From assembly GCA_051453625.1 (NCBI GenBank), contig JBOZIK010000001.1, positions 237,795,180 to 237,847,621 of the forward strand: DNA of 52,442 nt, read 5' to 3'. Made by a program: the position numbers and the translations under genes. The stretch comes from Welwitschia mirabilis. Its lineage: Eukaryota > Gnetophyta > Gnetopsida > Welwitschiales. Positions 12,170 through 23,959 of the stretch are shown here, one piece after another (the stretch's first letter is position 1; every line of letters begins with the position of its first letter). Below the pieces are notes generated by a model. It made no database searches. It saw only the letters and a program-made list of their open reading frames with translations, and was not told where the DNA came from.

Positions 12170-13125
12170 ACATGTACTATCTTTTTTGTAATCAATTAAT
12201 ATTTTTTAACAATAACTTATAATTTTAATATCTAATTCACACACACACACACACACACACATAATAGTGAGTTAATCCAATTTCATACTCTAAAGAGGAA
12301 TTCATAGTATATTTTAAAAATTACTTTAATTATAAATAAAAGAAAATGATTTTATATTTAATTTTATAATGATAAGTAAATAACGATGCAATAATGTATG
12401 AAATGTAATGAGATAACAATGTAAGAATGAGATGCAAACATAAATGCAATGATTTAAGTAAGTTTTACCAACTTGTTATCATTTAAGTTGGTCATTATAT
12501 CCTATATTAAAGTAAAAATAAATTGCAATATAATTAACTTGATTTAAACATAGAATATAAAGAAGAAAATATAGAAAATAACATAAACAAATTCATCATT
12601 TATTAATCAAAATATGTTACATTTTCTTAACAATAGTCATCCATCACCAAAGAAAAATGGCTTAATACCAAGCTAATATCCTCTTTTAAGATAGACTAAT
12701 TTCTTATTTAATTAATATCCAAATTATTATAAGAATAATTGATGCCCTAAACATGAGAAATGAGGTGTCTAAGAGGGATATTTATAGTTTTAATTTAGTG
12801 ATTTAGATTGTGAAGAAGTAGTAACTAATAAAATACAATCATATCAATAATTTTATAATGGATAGGGTAAGTTTTCCATCTGTTAGAGTGGTTATCCTCC
12901 TAGTTATTTTTTAAGTAACCAATGAGAATGACATTTCCATTATAAATTTCATGAATAAAACATATCTTGAAAATTTTTCATAAAGAATTTTTGTTATTGG
13001 AAAACTACCCTGTCTTGTTTATCATTATGTCTAGTCTACTTTTATTCTCAATTAACCAAAAAATACTTAATTAAAATTGAAAAATACTCTAAAAATTATG
13101 TTAAAGATGGTTAATTTAACCTCAT
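12170..13125. repeat. Dispersed repeat family R1, copy b
   Basis: Aligns with 2404-3810 and 14760-15705. It lies where gag of the minus-strand gypsy element should continue, so either it is that element's LTR or leader after a deletion, or an insertion. Non-coding on both strands. Confidence 0.6.
12236..12260. repeat. CA microsatellite
   Basis: An uninterrupted run of about 12 CA units inside R1 copy b. In copy c (near 14826) it is reduced to a few CA/TA units, and in copy a (near 2475) to an interrupted ACAAACACATACACATAC. A length-variable marker separating the copies. Confidence 0.9.
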
Positions 13126-13823
13126 AATATGAAACCAAAGAGAAAGGATCTTCCCTATTTGTTTGATTCCTAAACATCTCTCATCAGAAAATATTTTACA
13201 TTGGAATGCCACTTTAACAAATCAATGAGCTTTATTTCCACTTCTTTGTAGCTATGATGGATGAATTTTTGATATATTTATCTTATTTTATGTTACATTT
13301 ATTACATTATTCTCTTAAAGAGGGAAAAAAGTGAGCTATGAATGCCTTATTTGGATTCTTTACTAAAGAAGGCTCCCAATAGATATTAGTATTCTTACTT
13401 AATAATACATCCCTAACATTTTAGCAAAGATATCACTTTGTAGCATTTTCTAGCTTATACATAGAGTGAAAAATGATGAGAATTTGCTACATCAGAAAGA
13501 TGCATAAATAATGCACTAAAGGAATAGATAGAAGAAGAAGAATAAAATCCACCTAAGAAGAAAGAAAGAGAAGGTCAGGTAGAGTAGTATAGGGTAGATG
13601 AAGAGGAAGAAGAAGACCTATATGAAGATCTTATTATAAACCCACTCTTAATATAATTACCAAGATATGGCCCCTTTACATACATGTTTGTTATTAATCA
13701 CTTAGGATATGCTAGTTTAAAAACTCTCTTATATTGAAACTGGGAGAATGATCTAGCAAAATTATATAACATGATTTTTACTAAGCCTAGAAAAATAGCT
13801 TTTAAGCTATGTTGTAACAATTT
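13126..13823 (+). other. Unidentified coding-like remnant, plus strand
   Basis: Frames here keep longer readable runs than the flanking DNA, for example FHFFVAMMDEFLIYLSYF near 13230 and PLYIHVCY-type runs near 13680, plus a purine-rich acidic/basic stretch near 13520-13620 (EEEEED-like on the plus strand). I do not recognise the family. The copy at 15706-16399 has the same layout. It could be an accessory ORF of a retroelement; function unknown. Confidence 0.3.
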
Positions 13824-13923
13824 NNNNNNNNNNNNNNNNNNNNNNNNNNNNNNNNNNNNNNNNNNNNNNNNNNNNNNNNNNNNNNNNNNNNNNNNNNNNN
13901 NNNNNNNNNNNNNNNNNNNNNNN

Positions 13924-14480
13924 CATCATTTTGATACATGCGTCAATAAGACAATGAGCTATAGCACAAGATGCTTTTTCTAAGAAAAAAGTCTATCCTC
14001 CATTGCATCATACCTCAACGATGATTACATCTATAGGATAAAAGAATTTTTAGTAACTCTAACTGATTTTTTAATAATTACATTTGCTAATTCTAACATA
14101 ATTTTTGTTGGTTCAATTCTATCTTTGAATCCAAACTTCTTGAAAATGTGAAGTGACATCATGTTCAAAGTAGTTGTTATGTTAACTAAGACTTTCTTAA
14201 TATTTTTGCTTTCCTCTAAGACAATACTATATGATAGCCCTTAGGTCTTTAAATTTAAGACATTTTTACCTCACTAACTTAGAAAAAAATTGGGGGATAA
14301 ATAATCTATTTAGTATTCTTTTATTATACTTTTTAGACCTAAATCAATTCATATTTTATTATATTAGGATTATCATGTAATATTTTCCAAAGAGATAGGT
14401 TAATACTTACATCTTGCATAATTACCTTAAGATAATCATCATAAGTATGATTAATTCTTAATCTTTCTAGCCAAAGGATT
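13924..14480 (-). pseudogene. Gypsy aspartic protease remnant (copy 2, more complete)
   Basis: Minus-strand readings in order: INPTYDDY-like piece near 14450, KCLKFKDLRA near 14265, VNITTTLNM at the active site near 14175, then IMLELANVIIKKSV and YPIDVIIVEV near 14100-14000. These match the retropepsin through its C-terminal half (family: LQLADRS and FPVDFVVLDxE). The catalytic Asp is Asn, as in copy 1. Stops shared with copy 1 show that decay began before the copies separated. Confidence 0.75.
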
Positions 14481-14759
14481 GTTGGTTTATTTCCTTTATT
14501 TTAATTAAGTTCATTATGATTGTATTTTTCTCTAGAATTTGAAAAAAAGTTAGGTTGATTAAGTATTTCTATATCATCATCATGGGCTAGACGTTTTTCT
14601 TGGTTGTGAGAAGTATAGGCTTCCTCATTGGAAGTTATATCATATTCACTTCTTATTACTATCTTCTAATACTTTTTAACATCATTTGGATTGGGAATGA
14701 TTTATAATGCAAGATATCCTTTATGTATTTGGTTTCATAAGATGGTTTGTTAAGAGGGC

Positions 14760-15705
14760 ATGTATTATCTTTTTTATAATTAATTAATATTTTTAATAAT
14801 AACTTATAAACTTAATATCATATTCACACACATATACTATAGTGAGTTAATCCAATTTCATACTCTAAAGAGGAATTCAAAGTATATTTTATAAATTACT
14901 TAATTTATAAATAACATAAAATGACTTTACATTTAATTTTATAATGATAAGTAAATAACTATGTAATAATGTATGAAATATAATGAGACAACAATGCAAG
15001 ATTGAGATGCAAACAAAAATGCAATGATTTAAGTAATTTTACCAACTTGTTATTATTTAAGTTGGTCATTATATGCTTTATTAACGTAAAAATAAATTAC
15101 AATTTAATTACCTTGATTTAAACATAGAATATAAAGAAGAAAAGACAGAAAATAACATAAACAAATTGATCATTTATTAATCAAAATATGTTACATTTTC
15201 TTAACAATAGTCATCCATCACCAAAGAAAAATGGCTTAATACCAAGGTAATATCCTCTTCTAAGATAGAGTAATTTCTTATTCAATTAATATCCAAATTA
15301 TTACAAAAATAATTGATGCCTAAAACATAAGAAATGAGGCATCTAAGAGGGATATTTATATTTTTAATTTAGTGATTTAGATTATGAATAAGTAGTAAGT
15401 AATAAAATACAACATATCAATAATTTTATAATTTATATGATATGTTTTCCATCCGTTAGAATGGTTATCCTCCTTATTATTTTTTAAGTAATCAATGAGA
15501 ATGACATTCCCATTATAAATTTCTTGAACAAAACATATCTTGAAAATTTTTCATAAAGAATTTTTATTATTGGAAAACTATCCTCTCTTGCTCATCATGA
15601 TGTCTAATCTACTTCTATTCTTAATTAATCAAAAAATACTTAATTAAACTTGAAAAATACTCTAAAAATTATGTTAAAAATGCTTAATTTGGCCTCACAA
15701 TATGA
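14760..15705. repeat. Dispersed repeat family R1, copy c
   Basis: Near-collinear with 12170-13125 as part of the large duplication, and more distantly with 2404-3810. No coding potential. Confidence 0.6.
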
Positions 15706-16399
15706 AATCAAAAGAGAAAGTATCTTCCCTATTTGTTTTATTCCTAAACATCTCTCAACATGAAATATTTTACTTTGGAAGGTCACTATAACAAATCAAT
15801 GAGCTTCATTTCCACTTCTTGGTAGCTATGATGGATGAATTTTTGATAGATTTATCTTCTTTCATGTTACATTTATTACATTATTCTCTTAAATAAGGGA
15901 AAAAGTAAGATATGTATTCCTTATTTGGATTCTTTACTTAAGAAGGCTCCCAATAGATATTAGTATTCCTACTTAATAATACATCCCTTACATTTTAGAA
16001 GAGATATCACTTTTGTAGAATTTTCTAGCTTATACATAGAGTGATAAATGATGATAATTTGCTACATTAGGAAGAGGCATAAATCATGCACTATAAGAAT
16101 AGATAAAAGAAGAAGAATAAAATCCACCTAAGAAGAAAGAAAGAGAAGGTCAGGTAGAGTAGCAGAGGGTAGATGAAGTGGAAGAAGAAGACCTACATGA
16201 AGATCTTATTATAAACCCACTCTTAATATAATTATCAAGATATGGTCCCTTTACATACATGTTTGTTATTAACCACTTAGGATATGCTAGTTTAAAAACT
16301 CTCTTATATTAAAACTGGGAGAATGATCTAGCAAAATTATATAACATGATTTCTACTAAGCCTAGAAAAATAGCTTTTAAGCTATGTTGTAACTATTTA
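15706..16399 (+). other. Unidentified coding-like remnant, duplicate copy
   Basis: Duplicate of 13126-13823. The GAAGAAGAAG-rich stretch near 16110-16190 and the downstream reading near 16250-16390 are conserved between copies. Family unknown. Confidence 0.3.
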
Positions 16400-16449
16400 T
16401 TTTTTTATCCTTTATTCTTGTAACACTATATATCATTTGTTTAAAAGTA

Positions 16450-16750
16450 ATTAAAAAATTATATATGATCTACATAAACAACTTATTGGGGTCTATCTTA
16501 AAAATAGGGCATAATGGATATACCAATGTACTAATGGTTAATGCTTATGTTTAGTTTGATTTATATATTAATTCATATTATTTGGGATTTGATCCACATT
16601 TTTTGGACATACTATTAGTTTATAATTGATTTATTTATTAACATTTATTAATGAAATCTTTGAACTATAGTTTCATGCCAATCTTCAAGCCCCATTCTCA
16701 CAACTTCATACTCCATTTTGCTATGCTCTTGTGTGCTTTATGACTTTAAT
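16450..16750 (+). repeat. 5' LTR (partial) of copia element C
   Basis: From about 16480 the sequence matches 19210-19440 and 20660-20930 downstream, including the block TACTAATGGTTAATGxTTATGTTTAGTTTGATTTA in degenerate form. It ends just before a primer-binding-like sequence at 16751, as a 5' LTR should. Its left part is missing or masked by the end of the preceding duplication. Confidence 0.6.
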
Positions 16751-16762
16751 TGGTATTAGAGA
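16751..16762 (+). promoter_or_regulatory. Primer-binding site of copia element C (degraded)
   Basis: TGGTATTAGAGA matches 10 of 12 bases of TGGTATCAGAGC, complementary to the 3' end of initiator Met-tRNA, the usual primer for plant Ty1/copia elements. It directly follows the LTR-like block. Confidence 0.6.
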
Positions 16763-18198
16763 AAAACCTCATAAGAGAAAATTCTAAAATAGATGAAAGT
16801 TTTTTTTATTAAAGGATAAATCAATTCTATCTAGAAATAGATTAAGATTTTTAATAAGGTTACATTTCAAATCTAGGTGGATTCCATTTTAGATTTAGAG
16901 CTAAAATCTCTATCTCCATCTACTATATTTTTTAAACCATTGAGATTTAGTAAAAGAAATTAATTTATATTGCATAAACATAATGATTTTTAGTTAGGTA
17001 AACATAGAAAATATTCAATCCATAATCCTAAAGCTTACTTCAAATTCTTTTTATGATCTTAATTCTATATCTACTTTTATCCTTGATTTCATTACCTACA
17101 TATGAATTAAAAATTATTTTGACAATCATTTTGGCATTTACTCTTTTTGATACTTAGGGTTTGATTTTTTCTTCTATATTACTATCTACTTATAAGATCA
17201 GTTTGACTTTATTTTTAGTATAAATAATAATTTATCCATTTTTTGTATTAATTAAACTATGCATTTAAAAAACCTCTAGATCCTAAAAGATAGATCCACA
17301 AGGAACTACTTGAAGAATAGAAATAAAGTTTAATCAAAATTCAAAAAAATCCTAGACTTTGTTTATCTAGTAGGCTCATTTTCTAAAGGTAGAATAACTT
17401 AGATTGCATCACTATAAAACACAGTTGAAATAGAAGGTCTCAAAAGGAGCATGAATAATGTTTAGAAAAGAATAGAAACTAGTTTGATTTAACAAGAATG
17501 AAAATATTGTATGTATTTTTTCTTAGAGTTATATAAGTGGAGGACTTAAAACATCATCAAAAGATATTATAGTAAAATCTGTTAATTTGTATCATCATTG
17601 ATTTACTTATGGACTTATTTATCACTCCACTAAGGAATTAATTAAAACATCTTAAGGCTACCAAATCATCTTACTTCATTTGATGCAGATTTGTACTAAA
17701 TCACCAATGTATTTCCTTACAATTCTATACTAAATAGCTTTGATCTTATGAAAGATTGATAAGAAGATAGTCCTTTTAATTTCTACTGTAAATGCCTCTA
17801 CATCTAGTCCAAAATGTCTTCAAATTTTCTTAAGTCCTTTCTCTCATAAATTTCTTTTAAAATCTCATTTTTAAATAACTATTTAATTTGCTTTATAAAT
17901 TTCTTTTACTTTAATAATCATACTTCAAGATAACCTTTTGATTCATAGTTATTTCCTCTGATAATACATTGTATTATCTTTGTGATTAGATAATGTTCTA
18001 AGAATAATCATTTTAAGGGGTATGACCATTAGTCTTATTTAAATGTATATCTAATTAAAAAAATATTTTGACAATAGCAGTATAGGAGGTATTTAAATCC
18101 TCAAAGGTTTTTTCATCATTAACAATAAGATTAAATAGTGCAAGAAAATCCTATTCAAGAAGAAACTTTAAGGCTTAAAAATTACCAACTTTTGGGAA
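16763..18198 (+). other. Copia element C leader; no gene recognised
   Basis: About 1.4 kb between primer-binding site and gag without a readable frame or motif. Unusually long for a leader, so another small insertion may be hidden here. Confidence 0.35.
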
Positions 18199-18790
18199 AT
18201 GAATATTGAAAAATTCAATGGAAAGAACTTCCACACTTCATAAGTAAAGATGCAACTTTTTTCAATTAATAAAGTATGTGAAAAGTGTGAAGTAGTAAAG
18301 TACTATAGCCAAAAGATCCTAATAAGATTAATGTATTGGAATATGATGATCAAAAAGATCTTTTCTTATTGGGATTGATCTAAAAGATAATTATCTTCAT
18401 CATATTAACCTAAAAAAGACATCATAAAAAGTCTAAGATAACTTGTGTAAATTATTTAAAATAAGTGAAAATAAAGCAAAACAAAAATTAAAACATCAAT
18501 GATATAGTTTAAAAATGGAGAGTTAAGAAGACATGAATTAACACATAAGTCAATTTACATCATTTCTGTCTCAACTTATTGCCATGAATCCAAAATTTGG
18601 AGATGATGATGCCAAGATTATTCTTCTTCATAGTCTTTCATATAAATATGCTTAAATTATTTTTACTTTAAAAAATATTTCATGCACATTGGAAAATACC
18701 ATTGTAATGCTCATTAAAGAACACAAGAATATGTAGAAACATGAATCTTCTAAACAATATTTACTTGTTTAAAGAAAACAATTTTAATAT
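18199..18790 (+). pseudogene. Copia gag remnant (UBN2-type), element C, copy 1
   Basis: An ATG at 18199 begins MNIEKFNGKNFHTS, matching the copia gag start KFNGKNFxxWKxxM, with the Trp replaced by a stop. Later frames give HISQFTSFLSQL and PKFGDDDAKIILLHSLSYKY at 18500-18650, matching the EHISQFTSLxSQL and LLRSLPxxY phrases of the UBN2 capsid region. Several frameshifts. No zinc knuckle or pol follows: LTR-like sequence starts near 18960, so this is a gag-only, non-autonomous copy. Confidence 0.75.
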
Positions 18791-18959
18791 AGAGATAAGA
18801 ATATTAATAAACAATACATAAAATTCTCCTAGTGTAATAGGTGAAGGCATATGAAATCGGATTGCATTGAATGAGTAAAAGATCTACTCAGCAGTAAGTT
18901 AAAATCTTAAGCACAAATTGTAGAAACTTCAAATCAAGATAAATATTCTATAGAAGTAG

Positions 18960-19480
18960 AACTAATTGAAGATGTTATCAAAGGATTTTAAATCTCTTGG
19001 GTTAGTCTCATGTTTTTGGGCAAGTTCCATATTTGATTAGTTCCATCTATGTTATCTTTGGATCAGTTCCATCATTTGGGTTAGTTCCATAGGTATGCTT
19101 AATTTGTGTATTTTGATTAGTTCTATTAGTACATGTGTTTTAAATATGTGTTTTAGGTTTTCCCCAATGAAATTATGTAATGTTAGTCCTTCATGTATTT
19201 TAAATATAACATGAAGTAGTGGTTTAGGGTATAATGGGTATGCCTGTGTACTAATGGTTAATGATTATGTTTAGTTTGATTTATTTATTAGTTCATATTA
19301 TTTAGGATTTGATCTATATTTTATAAATCTATTATACTTTTTAAGTCATTTATTTATTTGAATTTATTAATGAAATCTTTAAGCTCTAGTTTTACATCAA
19401 TTCTTAAGCTCCATTCTCATGACTTTATCATCCCTTTTGATATGCTTATATGTGCTCTACAAATTTACAACTAATGATTT
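18960..19480 (+). repeat. 3' LTR of copia element C (copy 1)
   Basis: Shares its second half with the 5' LTR fragment at 16450-16750. Begins near 18960 with a minisatellite-like region, followed by a TGTGTTTTAAATATGTG block and the shared TACTAATGGTTAATGATTATG block. Exact TG/CA ends were not determined. Confidence 0.55.
18996..19092. repeat. Short imperfect repeats of TTAGTTCCAT in LTR
   Basis: Five to six copies of a core resembling TTAGTTCCAT, spaced about 20-27 bases, in the upstream part of the LTR; also present in copy 2 at 20436-20530. Such tandem motifs in U3 are often enhancer-like, but that is inference. Confidence 0.7.
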
Positions 19481-19641
19481 TTTTAATAGAAGAATGAAGG
19501 AAACCATGAGGAGAATATGAAAACTTCTATAGACTTAGTTANNNNNNNNNNNNNNNNNNNNNNNNNNNNNNNNNNNNNNNNNNNNNNNNNNNNNNNNNNN
19601 NNNNNNNNNNNNNNNNNNNNNNNNNNNNNNNNNNNNNNNNN

Positions 19642-20220
19642 GAAAAATTCAATGGAAAGAACTTCCACACTTCACAAGTAAAGTTGTAACTTTTTTTTAA
19701 TTAATAAGTATGTGAAAAGTAAGAAGTAGTAAAGTACTATAGCCAAAAGGTCCTAATAAGATTAATGTATAGGAATATGAAGATCAAAAAGATCTTTTTC
19801 TTATTGGTCTTGGTCTAAAAGATAATTATCTTCATCATATTAACCTAAGAAAGACATCATAAAAAGTCTAAGATGACTTGTGTAAATTATTTGAAACAAG
19901 TAAAAATAGTGCAAAACAATAATTAAAACATCAATTGTATAGTTTAAAAATGGAGAATTAAGAAGACATGAATTAACACATGAATAAGTTTACATCATTC
20001 CTATCTCAACTTATTACCATAAATCCAAAATTTGGAGATTATGATGGAACAATTATTCTTCTTCACAGTCTTTCATCTAAATATGCTTAAATTATTTTTA
20101 CTTTAAAGAATATTTCATGCACCTTGGAAAATACCATTTTAATGCTCATTAAAGAACACAAGAATATGTAGAAACATGAATCTTCTAAATAATATTGACT
20201 TATTCAAATAAAAAAAATTT
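19642..20220 (+). pseudogene. Copia gag remnant, element C, copy 2
   Basis: Duplicate of 18199-18790. It restarts at the KFNGKNF segment and retains the GDYD-like and LLHSLS stretch near 20030-20080 with further substitutions. Dead. Confidence 0.7.
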
Positions 20221-20399
20221 GCTATAGAGATTCTTAATAAATAACACATAAAATTCTCCTAGTGAAATAGGTGAAGGAGTATGAAATTAGATTGCATTAA
20301 ATGAGTAAAATATTTACTCAGTAATAAGTTAAAATATTAAGTACAAATTGTAGAAACTTCAAATCAAGATGAAGATTCTAGAGAAGTAGAACCAATTGA

Positions 20400-20940
20400 A
20401 GATGTTATCAAAGGATTTTAAATTTCTTGGGTTACTTTCATGTTTTTGGGTAAGTTTCATATTTGATTAGTTCCATATATGTTGTCTTTGGATTAGTCCC
20501 ATCATTTGGGTTAGTTCCATGGGTATATTTAATTTGTGTATTTTGATTTAGTTCTATTAGNNNNNNNNNNGTACATGTGTTTTAAATATGTGTTTTAGGT
20601 GTGTCCAATGAAATTATGTAATGTTAGTCCTCCATGTATTTTGAATATAACATTAAGAAGTGGTCCATTGGAGTTTATCTTAAAGGTAGGGTACAATGGG
20701 TATGCCTGTATACTAATGGTTAATGATTATGTTTATTTTGATTTACTTATTAGTTCATATTATTTAGGATTTGATCCACATTTTATGGATCTATTATAGT
20801 TTTTAAGTCATTTATTTATTTTTATTTAGTAATAAAATCTCTAAGCTCTAGTTTTACATCAATTATTAAGCTCCATTCTTATGATTTTATCATCCCTTTT
20901 GATATGCTTATGTGTGCTCTACAAATTTACAACTAATGAT
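20400..20940 (+). repeat. 3' LTR of copia element C (copy 2)
   Basis: Duplicate of 18960-19480 with the 10-N gap inside. The 66-codon plus-strand frame at 20599-20799 lies wholly inside this LTR and is not a gene. Confidence 0.55.
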
Positions 20941-21005
20941 TTTTTTTTAATAGAAGAATGAAGGAAATCATGAGGAAGCATATGACATTTCTATAGACTT
21001 AGTTA

Positions 21006-22080
21006 ACAAAATAATTATTATGGATTCTACTCCTATTAATTACTATAGATCTTCATTAATGGATTTAGAAGTATGTGAGGAAACATGTTAACTTTGTAGA
21101 GAAAGAAAACATACGACTTAAAAAAGCATTTAATATTTTTAAATATTTGGTTAACTAGAGTAAGAAATCTTCAAAAAATGCAATTAAGCAGTTTATTTTA
21201 CTCAAGAACAACTAACAGTGATTAAGAATATGGAGAGAATGATGCAAAAACTAAGGAGTTTTATGTTTATATATCAATTTCAAGTATTTAGTATATCACA
21301 TATACAAACTACTACAACACTCATATAGTTTGTAATGGTGTCACAACCTTTTTCTTAATAAACAAAATATCATAGCTTAAGCCCAATCAAAATAAATAAG
21401 TGTATACCTAGTAATTCTTAAGAAAACTAAATTACATGTTCTTTTTGAGTAACTCAAAGAATTGTAATATGTTTTGACATAATTAAAGAAATAGTAATAG
21501 TATTTCAAGGTAACTCTTATTATTTCTACAACTCTACTTCCCTTTCCAATGATAAGGGAATCCAAATTACTAACAAAACCATTGTAATAATAAAATTGAT
21601 ATATATATCTAATTTTAAGAAATATCTTATCAAGGTAATAATAGTAATTTCAAATTTAAAAAATTATATCAATAATAATCATGATTTAGAATCTAAAATA
21701 ATAAATGAACATGATGAATGAAAATTTTAAAAATATAGAAATAATGCTAATAAACTCCATTAAATATTAGATCTTTAGAAGATTTGAATTATACTAATAA
21801 CCCTTTTGCATTCATGATCAATGATCAAAAGAAGTGGAAACAGTTTAGAAATAATATAAAAGACTTAAAACTCTAGAAAATAAAGAAAACATTTTAAGAA
21901 TATATAAGCACCTATGAGTAATAATGCAAAAGGAAAAAATTCAATTATATGACAAAATTGAATCATCAAAACTAAATTTAAAAACTCTTATTACTTTTAA
22001 AAGCCCAATTATACCAATTATAACAACAACCATATCACCATTTCCTAAGATATTGAAGGAATAGCTTACTAATTATGAAA
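21006..22080 (+). other. No recognisable gene; probable gag region of gypsy element D
   Basis: AT-rich sequence left of a plus-strand gypsy RT. No capsid or zinc-knuckle motif could be read. The minus-strand open frame 21565-21377 shows no domain and is likely chance. Confidence 0.35.
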
Positions 22081-22929
22081 ATTTAAATAGGATGTTTGGA
22101 GAAATAAAACTTAAAATTTCTCTAATTCAAGTCCTTGAGAATACATATTAAATTCCAAATATTTTAAAAACTTATGTTTGAATAAAACAAAGTTCATTTC
22201 TTAATAAGTGCATCTAGCCAAAAAGGTTATTTAGATGATAAAGAAAATACCATCTAAAAATAAGGATACAAAGTTCTCTACCATTTTAGTAATCATAATT
22301 ATCTTGGTTTTTATGTTAGTAGTGATATCATGCCTTTATATCTTTGTGAATCCTTGGAATTAATAGGATTTTTTGATATCAACATGATGTTATTATTATC
22401 ATCTAATTTTATAATAAATCTTTTAGGAATCATTTACAGTATGCTAATACAAGATGATTGAGAAATCTAATCTATTAAATTACTAAAAAGTTATTTTGAA
22501 GAATTTTAGAAATACATTAGTTATCCATATAGATGCCATAATATTTTACAAAACTATTTTGATTCAACTTACATTTTCTAATCATAAAATAAACATGAAC
22601 ATTTTCAATCCAATAGACAATAATAAGGAAGTTTAAAAAAAGAAAATTTGTGAATACTTTAACTAGGGTACTTTTCACAAGAGATTCTAGTTAAATAATT
22701 TTAAAGAATATTTAAGAATAATTATTACATACTTTAAAAAAATAAGAATTTAATTTCAACCATAGAATAGACATTACTCTTTGGAACATAAGATTTTATA
22801 CAAACTAAAGATTAAGAGGCATTATAACTCAAAGTGTTATCATCAAGGCTAAATTACTTTTTCCCTAATAATAAGAAAATAAAGCCTTTAGTCAATAGTG
22901 ATGATCTAAAACCTAAAGATGGGGCTAAC

Positions 22930-23830
22930 ATAATTTGAACACTAATAGATAATATGGAATATTTTTCCTAGTCATATAAATATTTACACAAAAAGGATTT
23001 ACTAGGTTTGATAATGCACAAAACATACTTAGAAATAAATGTGAACAATATTAATAAACCCTTTTAACATTTAAATCTTACATTAAAAATAGTAGTTAAG
23101 GATGAAGTCCATAAATTACATAAAGAAGGCATCATATACTTAACATATGATAATGACTAGATAATTTTAATCATAATAGTTACTAAGAAATATGGTAAAT
23201 GGTGAATCTACATGAACTCTAGGAAACTTAATGAACAAACAAAAGAAAACTACTTTTACATATCATACATTGATTAGATTCTAAAACGGATTTTAATTTA
23301 TCTACTTTATTACTATTTGGATGGATCTAGTGGTTATAATAAAATTTTCATAGCACTAAATATCAATACAAAACCATATTTACCTCAATCTTTGGAATAT
23401 TTACTTATTAATGAATTTCATTTGGGTTATGTAATATACCTAATACATTTTTTTAAGCTATGATATTATAATTTTTGATATGCTTGAAGAGTTTATAGAA
23501 ATGTTTACAATTAATTTTTTATTATATAATGATTTTTTTTGAAGAAACTTTGATAGACTTCATAAAGTATTATCACATTACATAGAGAAAGAGTTAAATA
23601 TAAAGTATAAAAGAATCATTTCATGATAAAATATGGAGTTATTATAAATATGTAGAAACATATATAAAAATAAATATAAATCCTAAAATGATTTAAGTTG
23701 TAACATTGTTATAAACTTTAACAAATCTTATTAAAATTTTTCTTAGTACATCATAGATATTATTAGTAATTCATCATAGAATTCTCAAACATTACAAATC
23801 CTATATATGAATTATTTAAAAAGGATGATT
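22930..23830 (+). pseudogene. Gypsy reverse transcriptase remnant, element D
   Basis: In order: MHKTYLE, VVKDEVHKLHKEGIIY, VTKKYGKW, SRKLNEQTKENYFYISYID, then YYLDGSSGYNKI (23305-23340), matching family phrases VVKxEVxKLLDAGIIY, VPKKxGxWR, YRKLNxxTRKDHFPLPFID and FLDGYSGYNQI. Further on, LEEFIEMFTINFLLYND near 23480-23530 sits where the MVEExxEVFMDDFSV box should be: both catalytic Asp residues of YxDD are gone. Stops at several Trp positions. Confidence 0.82.
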
Positions 23831-23959
23831 CTTTCATATGAAATGTTTTTTATTAAAAAAAAGTTATTTTTTTTAAAACTTTTTTTATAACTAACTAGTT
23901 ATTAGTGCATAAAATTAGCATTACCCCTATATGTAATGCTAATAACACTATTATTAATG

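Larger units (their letters stand above)
6833..12180 (-). mobile_element. Degraded Ty3/gypsy (Athila/Tat-like) retrotransposon, minus strand
   Basis: Reading right to left, the order is end of gag and protease (11.9-11.5 kb), reverse transcriptase (10.8-10.0), RNase H (9.8-9.5), integrase (9.2-8.6) and integrase C-terminus (8.5-8.2). PR-RT-RH-IN is the diagnostic order of Ty3/gypsy. Phrases such as VRYFLGYSSFSRSFI and RLIRWVILM match the Athila/Tat branch in style. Every domain carries stops and frameshifts. Gaps lie at 7657-7756, 9863-9962 and 11291-11535. LTRs were not fixed. To the right it is interrupted by repeat R1, and the protease end is repeated at 13.9-14.5 kb. Confidence 0.85.
11536..16399. 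repeat. Large direct duplication (about 2.3 kb) flanking gap 13824-13923
   Basis: 11536-13823 is repeated, at high similarity, at 14104-16399. Each copy holds the gypsy protease remnant, repeat R1 and an unidentified coding-like stretch. The second copy also extends leftward (13924-14103) into protease sequence lost in the 245-N gap of the first. Copy 1 ends exactly at the 100-N gap. The CA microsatellite differs in length between the copies, so they are not identical reads of one molecule. Confidence 0.9.
18208..21005. repeat. Direct duplication (about 1.35 kb) flanking gap 19542-19641
   Basis: 18208-19541 (gag and 3' LTR of copia element C) is repeated at 19642-21005, starting again at GAAAAATTCAATGGAAAGAA. 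A 10-N gap at 20561-20570 interrupts copy 2. Copy 1 stops at the gap; copy 2 runs on into a different element. Confidence 0.88.

Noticed and set aside
12236-12260. CA run as a possible telomeric or regulatory tract
   Set aside because: A plain dinucleotide microsatellite, shorter in the other copies of the repeat.
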